From an uncultured delta proteobacterium (GTDB lineage Bacteria; Desulfobacterota; Desulfovibrionia; Desulfovibrionales; Desulfovibrionaceae), in assembly GCA_900079685.1 (NCBI GenBank), contig LT599018.1, positions 826,478 through 890,477 on the forward strand: a stretch of 64,000 nucleotides of DNA, read 5' to 3'. The notes under the pieces are model-generated. The model made no database searches and was not told where the DNA came from. It was given only the letters and a program-made list of their open reading frames with translations. Position numbers and translations under genes: made by a program. This document shows positions 53,728 to 62,824 of this stretch, piece by piece. Positions within the stretch are counted from its first letter, which is position 1; each line of letters begins with the position of its first letter.

Positions 53728-54111
53728 ATGAACAACCCCGAAGATCTTTTGTACGCCGCCACCCACGAATGGGTTCGTATCGAGGGTGAAGAAGCTGTGA
53801 TCGGCATCACGGACTTCGCCCAGGAGCAACTGGGGGATATCACGTTCGTCGATTTGCCCTCGGTCGGCACCATTCTGGAAGCCGGGCAGGAAATGGGGTC
53901 CGTCGAATCGGTCAAAGCCGCCAGCGAAATTTACGCTCCCGTATCCGGGGAAGTCGTTGAATGCAATACCGACCTTGACGCCAGCCCCGAGGTTATCAAC
54001 GAATCTCCTTACGACGGCGGCTGGATGATCCGGGTCAAACTTGCCACGCCTCCTTCCGGCCTCATGAGCGCGGAAGAATACGAAGAACACGCGCAAAACG
54101 AAGCGCACTGA
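53728..54111 (+). CDS. gcvH: Glycine cleavage system H protein
   Basis: A 127-residue lipoyl carrier that shuttles the aminomethyl group between P and T proteins. The lipoylated lysine is K63 in [16 protein letters not shown] and [15 protein letters not shown] are typical. It is followed by gcvPA and gcvPB; gcvT and lpd are not in the window. I looked for a glycine riboswitch in the 294-base region upstream and saw none. Confidence 0.95.
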   Translation: MNNPEDLLYAATHEWVRIEGEEAVIGITDFAQEQLGDITFVDLPSVGTILEAGQEMGSVESVKAASEIYAPVSGEVVECNTDLDASPEVINESPYDGGWMIRVKLATPPSGLMSAEEYEEHAQNEAH

Positions 54112-54145
54112 CCTGTCTGTTTTTTCGTGCCACTGCCAGACCGTT

Positions 54146-54174
54146 ACCGGGAAGAGACCTGCTCGCTTCCCGGT
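54146..54174 (+). other. Hairpin between gcvH and gcvPA
   Basis: ACCGGGAAG (54146-54154) pairs with CTTCCCGGT (54166-54174). No T-run follows, so it is more likely an RNA-stability or processing hairpin, or a weak attenuator, separating the levels of H and P proteins. Confidence 0.5.
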
Positions 54175-54232
54175 CTGAATATGTTATCCCTGCCGGGCCA
54201 TTTACCGCTCTGACTCTTTTGATGGAGGAAGC

Positions 54233-55564
54233 ATGCCCTTTATCCCCCATACTCCGGAAGATTGCAGCGCCATGTTGCAAACCATAGGAGTCGCAACGCT
54301 TGACGATCTTTTTGCCGATATCCCCGCCGCGATGCGGCCCCAAAGCTTCAACCTGCCGGGCGGCCTCAGCGAAACGGCCACCTGCGAGCGGATGGAGGGG
54401 ATGGCGGCCCGTAACCAATATGCCACCCCAAGTTTTGTGGGCGGCGGCTTCTACAACCACTCCATCCCCAAGGCCGTGGACGCCCTGACCGGGCGCGGCG
54501 AATTTTATACCGCGTACACCCCGTACCAGCCGGAAGCCTCGCAGGGCACGCTGCAAGCCATTTTTGAATACCAAACGGCCATCTGCCGCCTCCTGGAGAT
54601 GGACGTCGCCAACGCCTCCGTCTACGACGGCGGCAGCGCCCTCTTTGAAGCCGTCATGATGGCGGCCCGCGCGACCAAGCGGGGCCGGATCGTCATCGAC
54701 GCCTCCGTGAACCCCCTGTACCGGACCATGCTCGCCACCCTGACGGCCAACCTCGGCTTTGAGTTGGTGACCATCCCCCACGCGGCCGGAGCTCCGGACA
54801 TGGAAGCCCTGCACAAGGCGCTGACGGATACCACCGCCGGCATTGTGGTGCAGAACCCCAACTTCTTCGGCGTTATCAGCGATTTTTCCGGCCTGTTCGC
54901 CACAGCCAAGGAAAAAGGCGCTCTCTCGGTGCTCTCCGTATACCCGGTCATGCAGTCCGTGCTGAAAACCCCCGGCGAAATGGGCGCGGACATCGCCGTG
55001 GCGGACGGGCAGTCCGTCGGCCAGCCGCTCGGCTTCGGCGGCCCGTACCTCGGCATCATGGCCTGCACCAAAGCGCTCGTCCGCCAGCTGCCCGGCAGAA
55101 TCGTCGGCAGAACGGTCGACTCGGAAGGCAAAACCGGCTACGTGCTCACGCTGCAAGCCAGAGAGCAACACATCCGCCGGGCCAAAGCCACGTCCAACAT
55201 CTGCTCAAACCAGGCTCTCTGCGCCCTGCGCACCCTGGTCCACCTCTGCCTGCTCGGCCCGGAAGGCCTCGCCCGGACGGCGGAAATAAGCATGCTCCGC
55301 GCGCGCGAGGCGGAAAAGGCCCTGACCTCGATTTCCGGCGTCAAACGGTTGAACGCCCTTCCTTTCGGAAACGAATTCGCCGTGGTCCTGCCCAAACCTG
55401 CGGCGGACGTGGTGGCCGCCATGCTGCGGGAAAAAATCATACCGGGCCTGCCCGTCAGTCTGTGGTATAAAGGCATGGACAACGTCCTTCTCGTCGCCTG
55501 CACCGAACAGACCCGGCACTCGCATATAGAACAGCTGGCTGCTTTCCTGGGAGGCAATTTATGA
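54233..55564 (+). CDS. gcvPA: Glycine dehydrogenase (decarboxylating) subunit 1
   Basis: A 443-residue N-terminal half of the P protein, which decarboxylates glycine and loads the aminomethyl group on lipoyl-GcvH. FIPHTPEDCSAMLQTIG starts the protein; FVGGGFYNHSIPKAVD, AYTPYQPEASQGTLQ and NASVYDGGSA are P-protein motifs. This half lacks the PLP lysine, which is in subunit 2. GGAGGAAG precedes the ATG, and its stop overlaps the gcvPB start (ATGA). Confidence 0.96.
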   Translation: MPFIPHTPEDCSAMLQTIGVATLDDLFADIPAAMRPQSFNLPGGLSETATCERMEGMAARNQYATPSFVGGGFYNHSIPKAVDALTGRGEFYTAYTPYQPEASQGTLQAIFEYQTAICRLLEMDVANASVYDGGSALFEAVMMAARATKRGRIVIDASVNPLYRTMLATLTANLGFELVTIPHAAGAPDMEALHKALTDTTAGIVVQNPNFFGVISDFSGLFATAKEKGALSVLSVYPVMQSVLKTPGEMGADIAVADGQSVGQPLGFGGPYLGIMACTKALVRQLPGRIVGRTVDSEGKTGYVLTLQAREQHIRRAKATSNICSNQALCALRTLVHLCLLGPEGLARTAEISMLRAREAEKALTSISGVKRLNALPFGNEFAVVLPKPAADVVAAMLREKIIPGLPVSLWYKGMDNVLLVACTEQTRHSHIEQLAAFLGGNL

Positions 55565-57006
55565 AAACCGTCTTTCGCCAATCCGTTCCCGGCCGCACCG
55601 GCGTTGTTCCCGCGGCTCCCGATAAAAAAGCGGCGGACATGCTTCCCAGAAACCTTCTGCGCAAAACAGCGCCCAGACTGCCGGAAATGTCCGAGTTGGA
55701 CGTCGTCCGCCACTTCACCAGACTGTCCCGCCTGAACTACTGCGTTGACGGCAATTTTTATCCCCTGGGTTCCTGCACCATGAAATATAACCCGAAATTC
55801 ATTGAGCACGTGGCGTCCCTCCCCGGCTTTACCCAGCTGCACCCGCTGCATGCGCAGCTGCCGCAAGGGGAAACGCTGACCCAAGGCGCGCTGGAAGCCA
55901 TGTACCTTGCCGAGGAACTGCTCTGCGAAGTTACGGGCATGCGGGCCTTCACCCTGAACCCCATGGCGGGCGCGCAGGGCGAACTGACCGGCGCGCTTCT
56001 CATCGCCGCGTATCACAGGGCCAAAGGCAACAAAAAATCAAAAGTCATCTGCCCGGATTCCGCTCACGGCACCAACCCGGCAACCGCCGCTCTCGCCGGT
56101 TATGAGGTCGTCAATATCGCCTCCAAAGACGGTATCGTGGACCCCGCCGCCCTGCGCGACGTGCTTGACGACTCCGTGGCCGCCGTCATGATGACCTGCC
56201 CGAACACACTGGGCCTGTTTGAAAAAAATCTGCCGGAAATCGTCAGCCTGCTCCGTTCCGTGGACGCGCTGCTGTATTATGACGGGGCCAACTTCAACGC
56301 CATCATGGGACGCATGCGCGTCGGCGATGTCGGGTTTGACGTGGTCCACCTCAATCTGCATAAAACCATGGGCACCCCCCATGGCGGCGGCGGCCCGGGC
56401 GCGGGCCCCGTCGGGGTTTCGGAACGTCTCGTCCCGTTCCTGCCTTCTCCCCGCGTCAAAAAGAAAGAAGACGGCTCCTATACGCTGCATCGCGACACGC
56501 CCCAGACCATCGGCAATGTCGCGCCGTTCCAGGGCAACTTCTGCGTGACGCTAAGAGCCCTCGGGTACATGCTCCGTCTGGGCAAGGCAGGCCTTGCGCG
56601 GGCTTCGGACTACGCCGTCCTCAACGCCAACTATATGCGAAAACTGTTGGAAAAACACCTGGAGATCCCGTACAACCGTATTTGCATGCACGAGTTCGTC
56701 GCTTCCGCCTCCAATCTCGCGCCGCACCACGTGCGGGCGCTTGATTTAGCCAAAGCCTTGCTTGATAAAGGATATCACGCGCCCACGGTGTATTTTCCTC
56801 TTATCGTCAAGGAATGCCTGATGTTCGAACCGACGGAGACGGAAAGCAAGGAAACGCTGGACCAGTTCTGCAACGATCTTATCAGCATTATAGAACAAGC
56901 TGAAAGTGACCCCGAATCCGTTATAGCCTGCCCCGTGACGCTGCCGGTAAAGCGGCTTGACGAGACGAAAGCGGCGAAGGACATGGTTCTTACCGACGAC
57001 GACTAA
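55561..57006 (+). CDS. gcvPB: Glycine dehydrogenase (decarboxylating) subunit 2
   Basis: A 481-residue C-terminal half of the P protein. The PLP lysine is in HLNLHKTMGTPHGGGGPGAG; LGSCTMKYNPK and AHGTNPATAALAGY are typical. Split P proteins are common in anaerobes and many Gram-positives. Together with gcvPA and gcvH it should cleave glycine to CO2, NH3 and a methylene group, or run in reverse. Coupled to gcvPA by a four-base overlap. Confidence 0.96.
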   Translation: MKTVFRQSVPGRTGVVPAAPDKKAADMLPRNLLRKTAPRLPEMSELDVVRHFTRLSRLNYCVDGNFYPLGSCTMKYNPKFIEHVASLPGFTQLHPLHAQLPQGETLTQGALEAMYLAEELLCEVTGMRAFTLNPMAGAQGELTGALLIAAYHRAKGNKKSKVICPDSAHGTNPATAALAGYEVVNIASKDGIVDPAALRDVLDDSVAAVMMTCPNTLGLFEKNLPEIVSLLRSVDALLYYDGANFNAIMGRMRVGDVGFDVVHLNLHKTMGTPHGGGGPGAGPVGVSERLVPFLPSPRVKKKEDGSYTLHRDTPQTIGNVAPFQGNFCVTLRALGYMLRLGKAGLARASDYAVLNANYMRKLLEKHLEIPYNRICMHEFVASASNLAPHHVRALDLAKALLDKGYHAPTVYFPLIVKECLMFEPTETESKETLDQFCNDLISIIEQAESDPESVIACPVTLPVKRLDETKAAKDMVLTDDD

Positions 57007-57101
57007 CCGAAAATAGCTGTTTTTTTACGCTTCGAAAAATTGAAAAAATACGCTTAGACAAAAGTTGCCCGGGAAAATGGTTATTTTTGTTGTGCCAGCT
57101 C

Positions 57102-57129
57102 TTGACGCGTTTACGGAATCGGCTATGCT
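57102..57129 (+). promoter_or_regulatory. Sigma-70-type promoter of the VWA-OmpA gene
   Basis: TTGACG (57102-57107) and TATGCT (57124-57129) are 16 bases apart. Transcription from about 57136 gives a leader near 127 bases that starts with a stable stem (57146-57200). Confidence 0.65.
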
Positions 57130-57145
57130 CTACAAGTGAGTTGTG

Positions 57146-57200
57146 TGCGCAGAGAAAAGACGTTAAAAAAATATATGTTTTTTAATTTTGTCTCTGCGCA
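57146..57200 (+). promoter_or_regulatory. 5' leader stem-loop, possible mRNA stabiliser
   Basis: TGCGCAGAGA (57146-57155) pairs with TCTCTGCGCA (57191-57200); the A/T-rich interior can pair further. A stem this close to the predicted 5' end resembles the stabilising leaders of abundant outer-membrane mRNAs such as ompA of E. coli. The loop and flank are AT-rich. Confidence 0.6.
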
Positions 57201-57262
57201 TATACGAAATATGTGGTACGTAATCCTCAACGCGAACCCGATTTTAATTCTGGAGGAAGAAA

Positions 57263-58276
57263 ATGAAATTTTTTAAGTCCTTTGCTCTGCTCGCGGCCAT
57301 GACCCTCATGTTCGCGGTGAGCGCTACCGCGGCCCCGGTCGGTAACCTGATCCCCAAAATCAACAGCTTTGATTTCCTGGTGGACCAGTCCGGCTCCATG
57401 ATGATGTCCAACAACTCCGCCGGTCTGCTGACCCGGACCACCACCAAGGCGGCCATTGCCAAAGAAGCCCTCTTCCGCGTCAATGACGAAATCCCCGCTC
57501 TCGGTTACTCCGGCGGCATGCACACCTTTGCTCCCCTGAGCGAAGTTCTGCCCCAGAGCACCTATAACCAGGCTTCCATGAAGAAAGCCATCGAAAGCCT
57601 GAAGACCGACCTGCCGATTTACGGCCGTCTGACCCCCTGGGGCGACAGCATCGGCTCCCTGGCCGGCGACTACAACCGCATGAGCCGTAAGGCCGGCGTC
57701 ATTATGGTTACCGACGGCAACTCCAACCTCGGCTCCGACCCGGTTGCCCAGGTGACCGCGCTGTACAACGCCAACCCCGACATCTGCGTGCACGTGATCT
57801 CCGTTGCGGACAAGCCCGAAGGCAAGGCCGCCATCCAGAAGATCGCCTCCATGCGCAGCTGCTCCGTGGTTGTTGAAGCCGCTGAACTGGTCCGCAGCGA
57901 CGCCGCTGTCCAGAAGTTCGTGGCCGACGTGTTCTATGATGTCGCCGGTGGCCGCATCGACCTGCGCAGCGTGCAGTTCGGCTTCGACTCCGCCGTCATC
58001 ACCGACGAATCCGCCGCCATCCTTGACGAAGTTGCCAAGATGCTCCAGGGCTCCCCGCGCAACCTCGAAATCGGCGGGCACACCTGCTCCATCGGTTCCG
58101 ACGAATACAACATGGGCCTGTCCCAGCGCCGCGCCAATGCGGTTAAGAACTACCTCGCGAAGAAGGGCATCCCCGCCGCCTCCATGACCGCCGTTGGTTA
58201 TGGCGAAAGCCAGCCCAAGTTTGACAACCGTACGGAAGAAGGCCGCCGCCTGAACCGCCGCGCGGAAATCAACTAA
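57263..58276 (+). CDS. VWA domain fused to an OmpA peptidoglycan-binding domain
   Basis: A 337-residue periplasmic protein. The signal peptide probably ends at ATA-AP (~23). Residues ~35-215 form a von Willebrand A fold with a MIDAS-like FLVDQSGSM (D41, S43, S45) and VIMVTDGNSN. Residues ~225-337 are an OmpA C-terminal domain (VQFGFDSAVITDESAAILDE, GHTCSIGSDEYNMGLSQRRANAV) that binds peptidoglycan. There is no beta-barrel. Strongly biased codon use, a good promoter, a leader stem and GGAGGAAG before the ATG suggest abundant expression. Function unknown; it may hold a protein partner near the cell wall. Confidence 0.9.
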   Translation: MKFFKSFALLAAMTLMFAVSATAAPVGNLIPKINSFDFLVDQSGSMMMSNNSAGLLTRTTTKAAIAKEALFRVNDEIPALGYSGGMHTFAPLSEVLPQSTYNQASMKKAIESLKTDLPIYGRLTPWGDSIGSLAGDYNRMSRKAGVIMVTDGNSNLGSDPVAQVTALYNANPDICVHVISVADKPEGKAAIQKIASMRSCSVVVEAAELVRSDAAVQKFVADVFYDVAGGRIDLRSVQFGFDSAVITDESAAILDEVAKMLQGSPRNLEIGGHTCSIGSDEYNMGLSQRRANAVKNYLAKKGIPAASMTAVGYGESQPKFDNRTEEGRRLNRRAEIN

Positions 58277-58290
58277 CAAATAGTGGTTTA

Positions 58291-58325
58291 AAGACCCGGC
58301 GGATACTTCCGCCGGGTCTTTTTTT
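58291..58325 (+). terminator. Intrinsic terminator of the VWA-OmpA gene
   Basis: AAGACCCGGCGGA (58291-58303) pairs with TCCGCCGGGTCTT (58308-58320) around TACT and runs into seven Ts. Confidence 0.92.
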
Positions 58326-58342
58326 ATGCTAAAGACACGCCC

Positions 58343-58996
58343 ATGAAGACCAACACCACCCTCCCTTATGCCCTTTCTTTTCTTTTCCTCCTTGTTTGCC
58401 TGACGGTTACGCCAGGCACAGGCGTCTGCCCGGCCCATGCCGCCGACGCCGCTCCGGCGGCGAAAAAGACGCCTGAAGCGAAAAAGCCCCCCGTGGCAAA
58501 AGCGCAACCCAAAGCCAAACCCAAAGTTGCGCCGCGGCAAACCCCCGCAGCCCTGACCAATATTGAAGCATCCGCTCCCAAAAAAGTGGCCCCGGCCGCG
58601 CCGACGAAAAGCCAGACAGCGGCCGCCCCGGCGCAACAGCAAACGGCTGTGGACGACAAGCTGAAAAATTCGCTGGACGTTTTTGCCAAGGACTGCATTA
58701 CCCGCATGAACAAGCAACGCAGGCCCGGCATCACGGATAAGGAAGTAAAACGGCAACCGGACGGGTCCTTTATGGCCCGCTACATGGCCGTTGACCCGGA
58801 CTCCCTTGTAACGTCCTACAACCCGACCGATAATAACAAGACCATAAAATATATCGGCCGGATGAATTACCACGAAGTTGAATACGTCTGCACGGGCAAG
58901 GACCAGAAACAAGCCCTGGCGGGACCGTTCAACGAAAGCAACCGCACGCCCATTACCGAACTTATCAAGTACAAAGGCGGCAAGTGGACGTATTGA
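58343..58996 (+). CDS. Exported Lys/Pro/Ala-rich protein, unknown function
   Basis: A 217-residue secreted protein. A signal peptide (~1-33, cleavage near AHA-AD) is followed by ~75 residues rich in Ala, Lys and Pro, likely extended, and then a small C-terminal domain (~105-217). That domain has two cysteines (AKDCITRM and EYVCTGKD) that could form a disulfide. No family recognised. It starts 18 bases after the T-run of the preceding terminator, so it needs read-through or its own promoter. Confidence 0.72.
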   Translation: MKTNTTLPYALSFLFLLVCLTVTPGTGVCPAHAADAAPAAKKTPEAKKPPVAKAQPKAKPKVAPRQTPAALTNIEASAPKKVAPAAPTKSQTAAAPAQQQTAVDDKLKNSLDVFAKDCITRMNKQRRPGITDKEVKRQPDGSFMARYMAVDPDSLVTSYNPTDNNKTIKYIGRMNYHEVEYVCTGKDQKQALAGPFNESNRTPITELIKYKGGKWTY

Positions 58997-59069
58997 GCGG
59001 CGGCGGAACGGCGTTGCCGTTTTCCGCTGACCTGCCGTAACACCTTACGCAGTCCCGTATAGAAGGACC

Positions 59070-59107
59070 GCACGTACCGGGAGTTTCCCTGGTACGTGCT
59101 TTTGTTT
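59070..59107 (+). terminator. Intrinsic terminator
   Basis: GCACGTACC (59070-59078) pairs with GGTACGTGC (59091-59099), with GGGA/TCCC inside, followed by TTTTGTTTT. It lies 74 bases after the stop of the exported protein gene. Confidence 0.82.
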
Positions 59108-59140
59108 TGGGCTTCCACACGCAACTCTTTCCAAAGATCA

Positions 59141-59332
59141 GGTAGTGGCTCAGTTTGTTCTCAGACAAGGAAGGCTCGCTTTTGCCGCAGGGAAGCCGAC
59201 CCGAAGGGCTTGTGCCCGTTGGGCGAGTCCGCGAGCCCTTACGGGCATCGAGAGCAACGATGGGCTCTTTGGCCCATGACCGAGGACAAAAGCGGAGCCT
59301 GACGCAGTATCAGGGCAAACTGAGCCACTACC
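59141..59332. mobile_element. 192-bp element with 17-bp perfect terminal inverted repeats
   Basis: GGTAGTGGCTCAGTTTG (59141-59157) and its exact complement (59316-59332) bound a segment with no supported gene. Similarity continues inward: GGCTCGCTTTTG on the left matches CAAAAGCGGAGCC on the right with one extra base. The centre is GC-rich and has small hairpins, such as CATCG-AGAGCAA-CGATG and ATGGGC-TCTTT-GGCCCAT. This could be a MITE-like non-autonomous transposon or a long structured RNA. I see no target-site duplication and no matching transposase in the window. With the terminator before it, it fills most of the 447-base gap before argS. Confidence 0.6.
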
Positions 59333-59443
59333 GGGGATTAAAAACTCTAGGCAAACACCCCCGGAAACGATATAAATGGCACCTTCCGATCCGGCCCATG
59401 GCCGGAGATTTTGTGAAACCGCGCCGCGGTAAAGGATTTGACA

Positions 59444-61096
59444 ATGCGCGCTAAGATATTGCTTTCCACCCTGCTGCAAAACTACGTTGCTTCCGTCGGC
59501 CTGCCCTGGCCCGACAAGGCTGTCATAGAACCGCCGCGCGACAAGCAGTTCGGCGACATTGCAAGCAACATTGCCCTCCTGCTGGCCAAGGACATGGGAA
59601 AATCCCCGCGTGACCTGGCCGAGGAGATTGCAAAAAATATCAAAACGAAATCAACCGCCATCGAATCAGTTTCCGTGGCCGGCCCCGGGTTTGTCAACGT
59701 CACGCTGACCCCCGGGTTTTGGCAGGACACGGTCCGCATGGTGGAAAAAGAACAGAACGCTTTCGGCGCATCGCAGATCGGCGCGAATAAAAAAATCCAG
59801 GTCGAGTATGTTTCCGCAAACCCCACGGGTCCGTTGCATATCGGGCACGGGCGCGGCGCGGCCATCGGCGACTCCCTGGCGAGAGTTCTGCGGTTTGCCG
59901 GGTATGATGTGCATACGGAATATTATATCAACGACGCGGGACGGCAGATGCGCCTGCTCGGCCTCTCCGTCTGGCTGCGCGTGCAGGAGTTGGCCGGCAA
60001 CCCCGTGACCTGGCCGGAAGACTGGTACAAAGGCGACTATATCATCGATATCGCGAAGGAAATGCTCGCGCAAACGCCCGATCTTGCGGCTATGCCGGAA
60101 GAAAAAGGCGTGGACGCCTGCTTTGAATACGCAATGCAGTCAATCCTTGACGGCATCAAAGAGGACCTCAGGATATTCAGCGTCGGCCACGACGTCTGGT
60201 ATTCCGAACGCAGCCTCGTTGCCAAGGGCGCGGTTGAAAAAGCGTTCGAACGGTTGAAAAATGCCGGATACACGTATGAAAAAGACGGCGCGCTCTGGTT
60301 CCGCACAACAAACCTCGGCGACGACAAAGACAGGGTCTTACGCAAATCCGACGGCAGCCTGACCTATTTCGCCTCTGACATCGCCTACCATGATGATAAA
60401 TATAACAGGGGCTTTGAGCAGGTTGTGGATATCTGGGGCGCCGACCATCATGGGTATGTGCCGCGCATGCGCGCCGCCGTTGCCGCGCTGGGCAGAGAAA
60501 AGGACCAGTTTGACGTCATTCTGGTGCAGCTCGTGAACCTGTTGCGCAACGGCGAGCAAATCGCCATGTCCACACGGGCCGGGGAGTTCGAAACCCTGGC
60601 GGACGTCATGAAGGAAGTCGGCGTCGACGCGTCCCGGTTTATGTTCCTTTCCCGCAAAAGCGACAGCCACCTTGATTTTGACCTTGAACTCGTCAAGCAG
60701 CGCAGCATGGACAACCCCGTCTATTATGTGCAGTACGCGCATGCCAGGATTGCCGCCGTTCTGCGCAAGGCGGCGGAAAGAGGCTTAACGCTGCCGGAAC
60801 ACGGCGGCGCCAACCTCGCCCTTCTGACGGAAAAAGCGGAAGTGGAACTTTTGCGGCGCATGGACGGGTTTGCGGATGTCGTTGCAAACGCGGCCGGCAA
60901 CCTCGCGCCGCACCACATAAGCCATTATCTTATGGAGCTTGCCGGGGACCTGCACAGCTACTATGCCGCGCACCAGGTTCTCGGTTCCGGGGATGACGCG
61001 TTGGCCCTTGCCCGGCTTGCGCTTCTGCGGGCGGTTGGCCGCGTTGTCGCGAACGGCCTGGAACTTCTCGGCGTTTCGGCTCCCGACAGTATGTAA
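59444..61096 (+). CDS. argS: Arginine-tRNA ligase
   Basis: A 550-residue class I synthetase. The N-terminal Add-1 domain is followed by [15 protein letters not shown] with the HIGH motif (~127-140), and the [22 protein letters not shown] region. [16 protein letters not shown] stands in the KMSKS-equivalent position, and the DALR anticodon domain is C-terminal. ATG 59444 follows AAAGGA at seven bases. Its TAA stop shares a base with an ATG of the next gene. Confidence 0.95.
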   Translation: MRAKILLSTLLQNYVASVGLPWPDKAVIEPPRDKQFGDIASNIALLLAKDMGKSPRDLAEEIAKNIKTKSTAIESVSVAGPGFVNVTLTPGFWQDTVRMVEKEQNAFGASQIGANKKIQVEYVSANPTGPLHIGHGRGAAIGDSLARVLRFAGYDVHTEYYINDAGRQMRLLGLSVWLRVQELAGNPVTWPEDWYKGDYIIDIAKEMLAQTPDLAAMPEEKGVDACFEYAMQSILDGIKEDLRIFSVGHDVWYSERSLVAKGAVEKAFERLKNAGYTYEKDGALWFRTTNLGDDKDRVLRKSDGSLTYFASDIAYHDDKYNRGFEQVVDIWGADHHGYVPRMRAAVAALGREKDQFDVILVQLVNLLRNGEQIAMSTRAGEFETLADVMKEVGVDASRFMFLSRKSDSHLDFDLELVKQRSMDNPVYYVQYAHARIAAVLRKAAERGLTLPEHGGANLALLTEKAEVELLRRMDGFADVVANAAGNLAPHHISHYLMELAGDLHSYYAAHQVLGSGDDALALARLALLRAVGRVVANGLELLGVSAPDSM

Positions 61097-61167
61097 TGAA
61101 CCAGTCCGCCCCGGAGGCTCAAGCCCGAGGGTCGCGGCCAAGGGAAACGGGCTTAGCGGGGGGAACC

Positions 61168-61935
61168 ATGTCACAATCGCCACAGAACAGGGATGACCGC
61201 GCGGCGGGGACGCCGCCCAAAACGAACGCCCCCCAGGCAAGGCGCGCCTCTTTCCGCGACAAAAAAATCACCGTGACGCTCAGCCTGCCCAAGGCTGTTT
61301 TTGGCGTCTTCTTTTCACTGTTCGTTCTCATATGGGTCTTTATCTTCGGCGTGATGCTCGGGCGCGGCCATAACCCGGAAGACGTCGTGCCGGAACTGGC
61401 CAAGGTGATGCCCACGCCCGCCGCGCCGGCCGCTCCCGCGAACACTCCGGCTGATGCAACTATAAACGACGTTCTCACGTCGCAGGATCTTAAATACCAC
61501 GATACCCTTAAGAGCAAGGACCCGGTGGAAAAACCGCGGCCCCCGGCTCCGGTCCAGCAGGCGGCCCCGCCGCAACCGGCGGCTCCGGCAAAACCCCAGA
61601 CGCCGCCCCCCGTTGCCCCGAAACCGGCGCAGCAGACACCCGCCCCCAAACCGGCTCCGGCTTTGCAAAAAGAGGACCAGGACAAAACCGTCTATAATTA
61701 CGTCTACCAGGTGGCCGCATTTAATAATTCAGCCGCGGCCCAAGCCATGCAAAAAAAGTTACAGGATGGCGGGGTGGCCTCGCGGATAACGCAGACGGAA
61801 TCGGGCGGCACGGTCTGGTACAGGTTGCTGGTTTCGTTCAAGGGCAAGCCCGAGGAAACGCGTGAACTGAGAGCCAAACTGGCTCCATACGGTATCTCGA
61901 CCATCATTTTGCGCGGGAAAACCCCAGCAAAATAG
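61168..61935 (+). CDS. SPOR-domain membrane protein
   Basis: A 255-residue bitopic inner-membrane protein. A basic cytoplasmic N-terminus leads to one membrane helix (~43-65, AVFGVFFSLFVLIWVFIFGVMLG). A long periplasmic linker rich in Pro, Ala and Lys follows, and then a C-terminal SPOR domain (~175-250, VYQVAAFNNSAAAQAMQKKLQDGG...YRLLVSFKGKPEETRELRAKL) that should bind denuded glycan at the septum, as in FtsN/DedD. ATG 61168 has GGGGGGA five bases upstream. An ATG at 61096 that overlaps the argS stop is a possible alternative, giving 279 residues. Confidence 0.85.
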   Translation: MSQSPQNRDDRAAGTPPKTNAPQARRASFRDKKITVTLSLPKAVFGVFFSLFVLIWVFIFGVMLGRGHNPEDVVPELAKVMPTPAAPAAPANTPADATINDVLTSQDLKYHDTLKSKDPVEKPRPPAPVQQAAPPQPAAPAKPQTPPPVAPKPAQQTPAPKPAPALQKEDQDKTVYNYVYQVAAFNNSAAAQAMQKKLQDGGVASRITQTESGGTVWYRLLVSFKGKPEETRELRAKLAPYGISTIILRGKTPAK

Positions 61936-62004
61936 TCTATTGCTTGACGCAACCCCAAACGCGCGGCACAGTGTATATTTACGACGTTGCAAACAGAGCA
62001 TGCC

Positions 62005-62817
62005 ATGAACGATGCGACACAACACAAGACAATCACCGGTCCCGTCACCGCGCTGGGGGGGCTTGCCATTCGCTTTCTTTCCGAGCTTGGCGCCGTCTTT
62101 CTGTTCATGCTCGACGGGCTGCGGTACATTCTCCTCGGGACGAAACAGGCCGTCAAAATATTCCGCCAGACATATATTATCGGCGCCCGGTCGTTGTTTC
62201 TCATTGCCCTTATCGGCGGCTTCACCGGGATGGTCCTCGGCCTGCAAGGCTACTACACCCTGATAAAATTCGGCTCCGAGGGCATGCTCGGCGCGGTTGT
62301 GGCCCTGGCCCTCATCATGGAGCTCGGCCCCGTGCTGACAGCCATCATGATAACCGGGCGGGCGGGTTCCGCCATGGCCGCCGAAATCGGCGTCATGCGG
62401 ATAACCGACCAGGTGGACGCGTTGTCCGTCATGGATATCAACCCCATGGGGTATCTGGTTTCCCCGCGCATTGCGGCGGCGATCATTTCCTTCCCGCTCC
62501 TGACCGCCCTTTTTGACGTTATTGGCATCCTCGGCGGGTATGCGACCGGTGTCCTCATGCTGGGCATCAACCACGGGGTGTATTTCGACAAAATCGAACT
62601 GAGCGTAACCTGGCCCGACGTTTACGGCGGCTTTATCAAATCCCTTACGTTCGGTCTCCTGGTCGCGGTCATCAGCTGCTACCAAGGCTACTTCGCCCAT
62701 ACGCGCCGCGATGCCGTGGGGCCGGAAGCCGTGAGCAACGCCACGACGGACGCCGTTGTGTACTCCTGCGTGCTCATCCTGATCGCGGACTACGTGCTGA
62801 CATCTTTCCTGCTGTAG
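62005..62817 (+). CDS. mlaE: ABC permease MlaE
   Basis: A 270-residue inner-membrane permease of the Mla system that moves phospholipids between the membranes to keep outer-membrane asymmetry. ALIGGFTGMVLGLQGYYTL, ALIMELGPVLTAIMITGRAGSAMAAEIG and DALSVMDINPMGYLVSPR are hallmark segments. The frame opens from a TTG at 61987, but ATG 62005 fits the family. It is followed seven bases later by mlaF. Confidence 0.93.
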   Translation: MNDATQHKTITGPVTALGGLAIRFLSELGAVFLFMLDGLRYILLGTKQAVKIFRQTYIIGARSLFLIALIGGFTGMVLGLQGYYTLIKFGSEGMLGAVVALALIMELGPVLTAIMITGRAGSAMAAEIGVMRITDQVDALSVMDINPMGYLVSPRIAAAIISFPLLTALFDVIGILGGYATGVLMLGINHGVYFDKIELSVTWPDVYGGFIKSLTFGLLVAVISCYQGYFAHTRRDAVGPEAVSNATTDAVVYSCVLILIADYVLTSFLL

Positions 62818-62824
62818 GTGAATA

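Noticed and set aside
57227-58912. 561-codon minus-strand frame
   Set aside because: Gly/His/Arg-rich shadow of the VWA-OmpA gene and the exported protein gene; those have signal peptides, ribosome sites and terminators.
59150-59479. Short frames inside the 192-bp element
   Set aside because: They are explained by the inverted-repeat element, have no ribosome site and run into argS on the opposite strand.
61096-61167. Earlier start for the SPOR protein overlapping the argS stop
   Set aside because: Kept only as an alternative: the ATG at 61168 has a much better ribosome site, and the extra 24 residues look like untranslated sequence.
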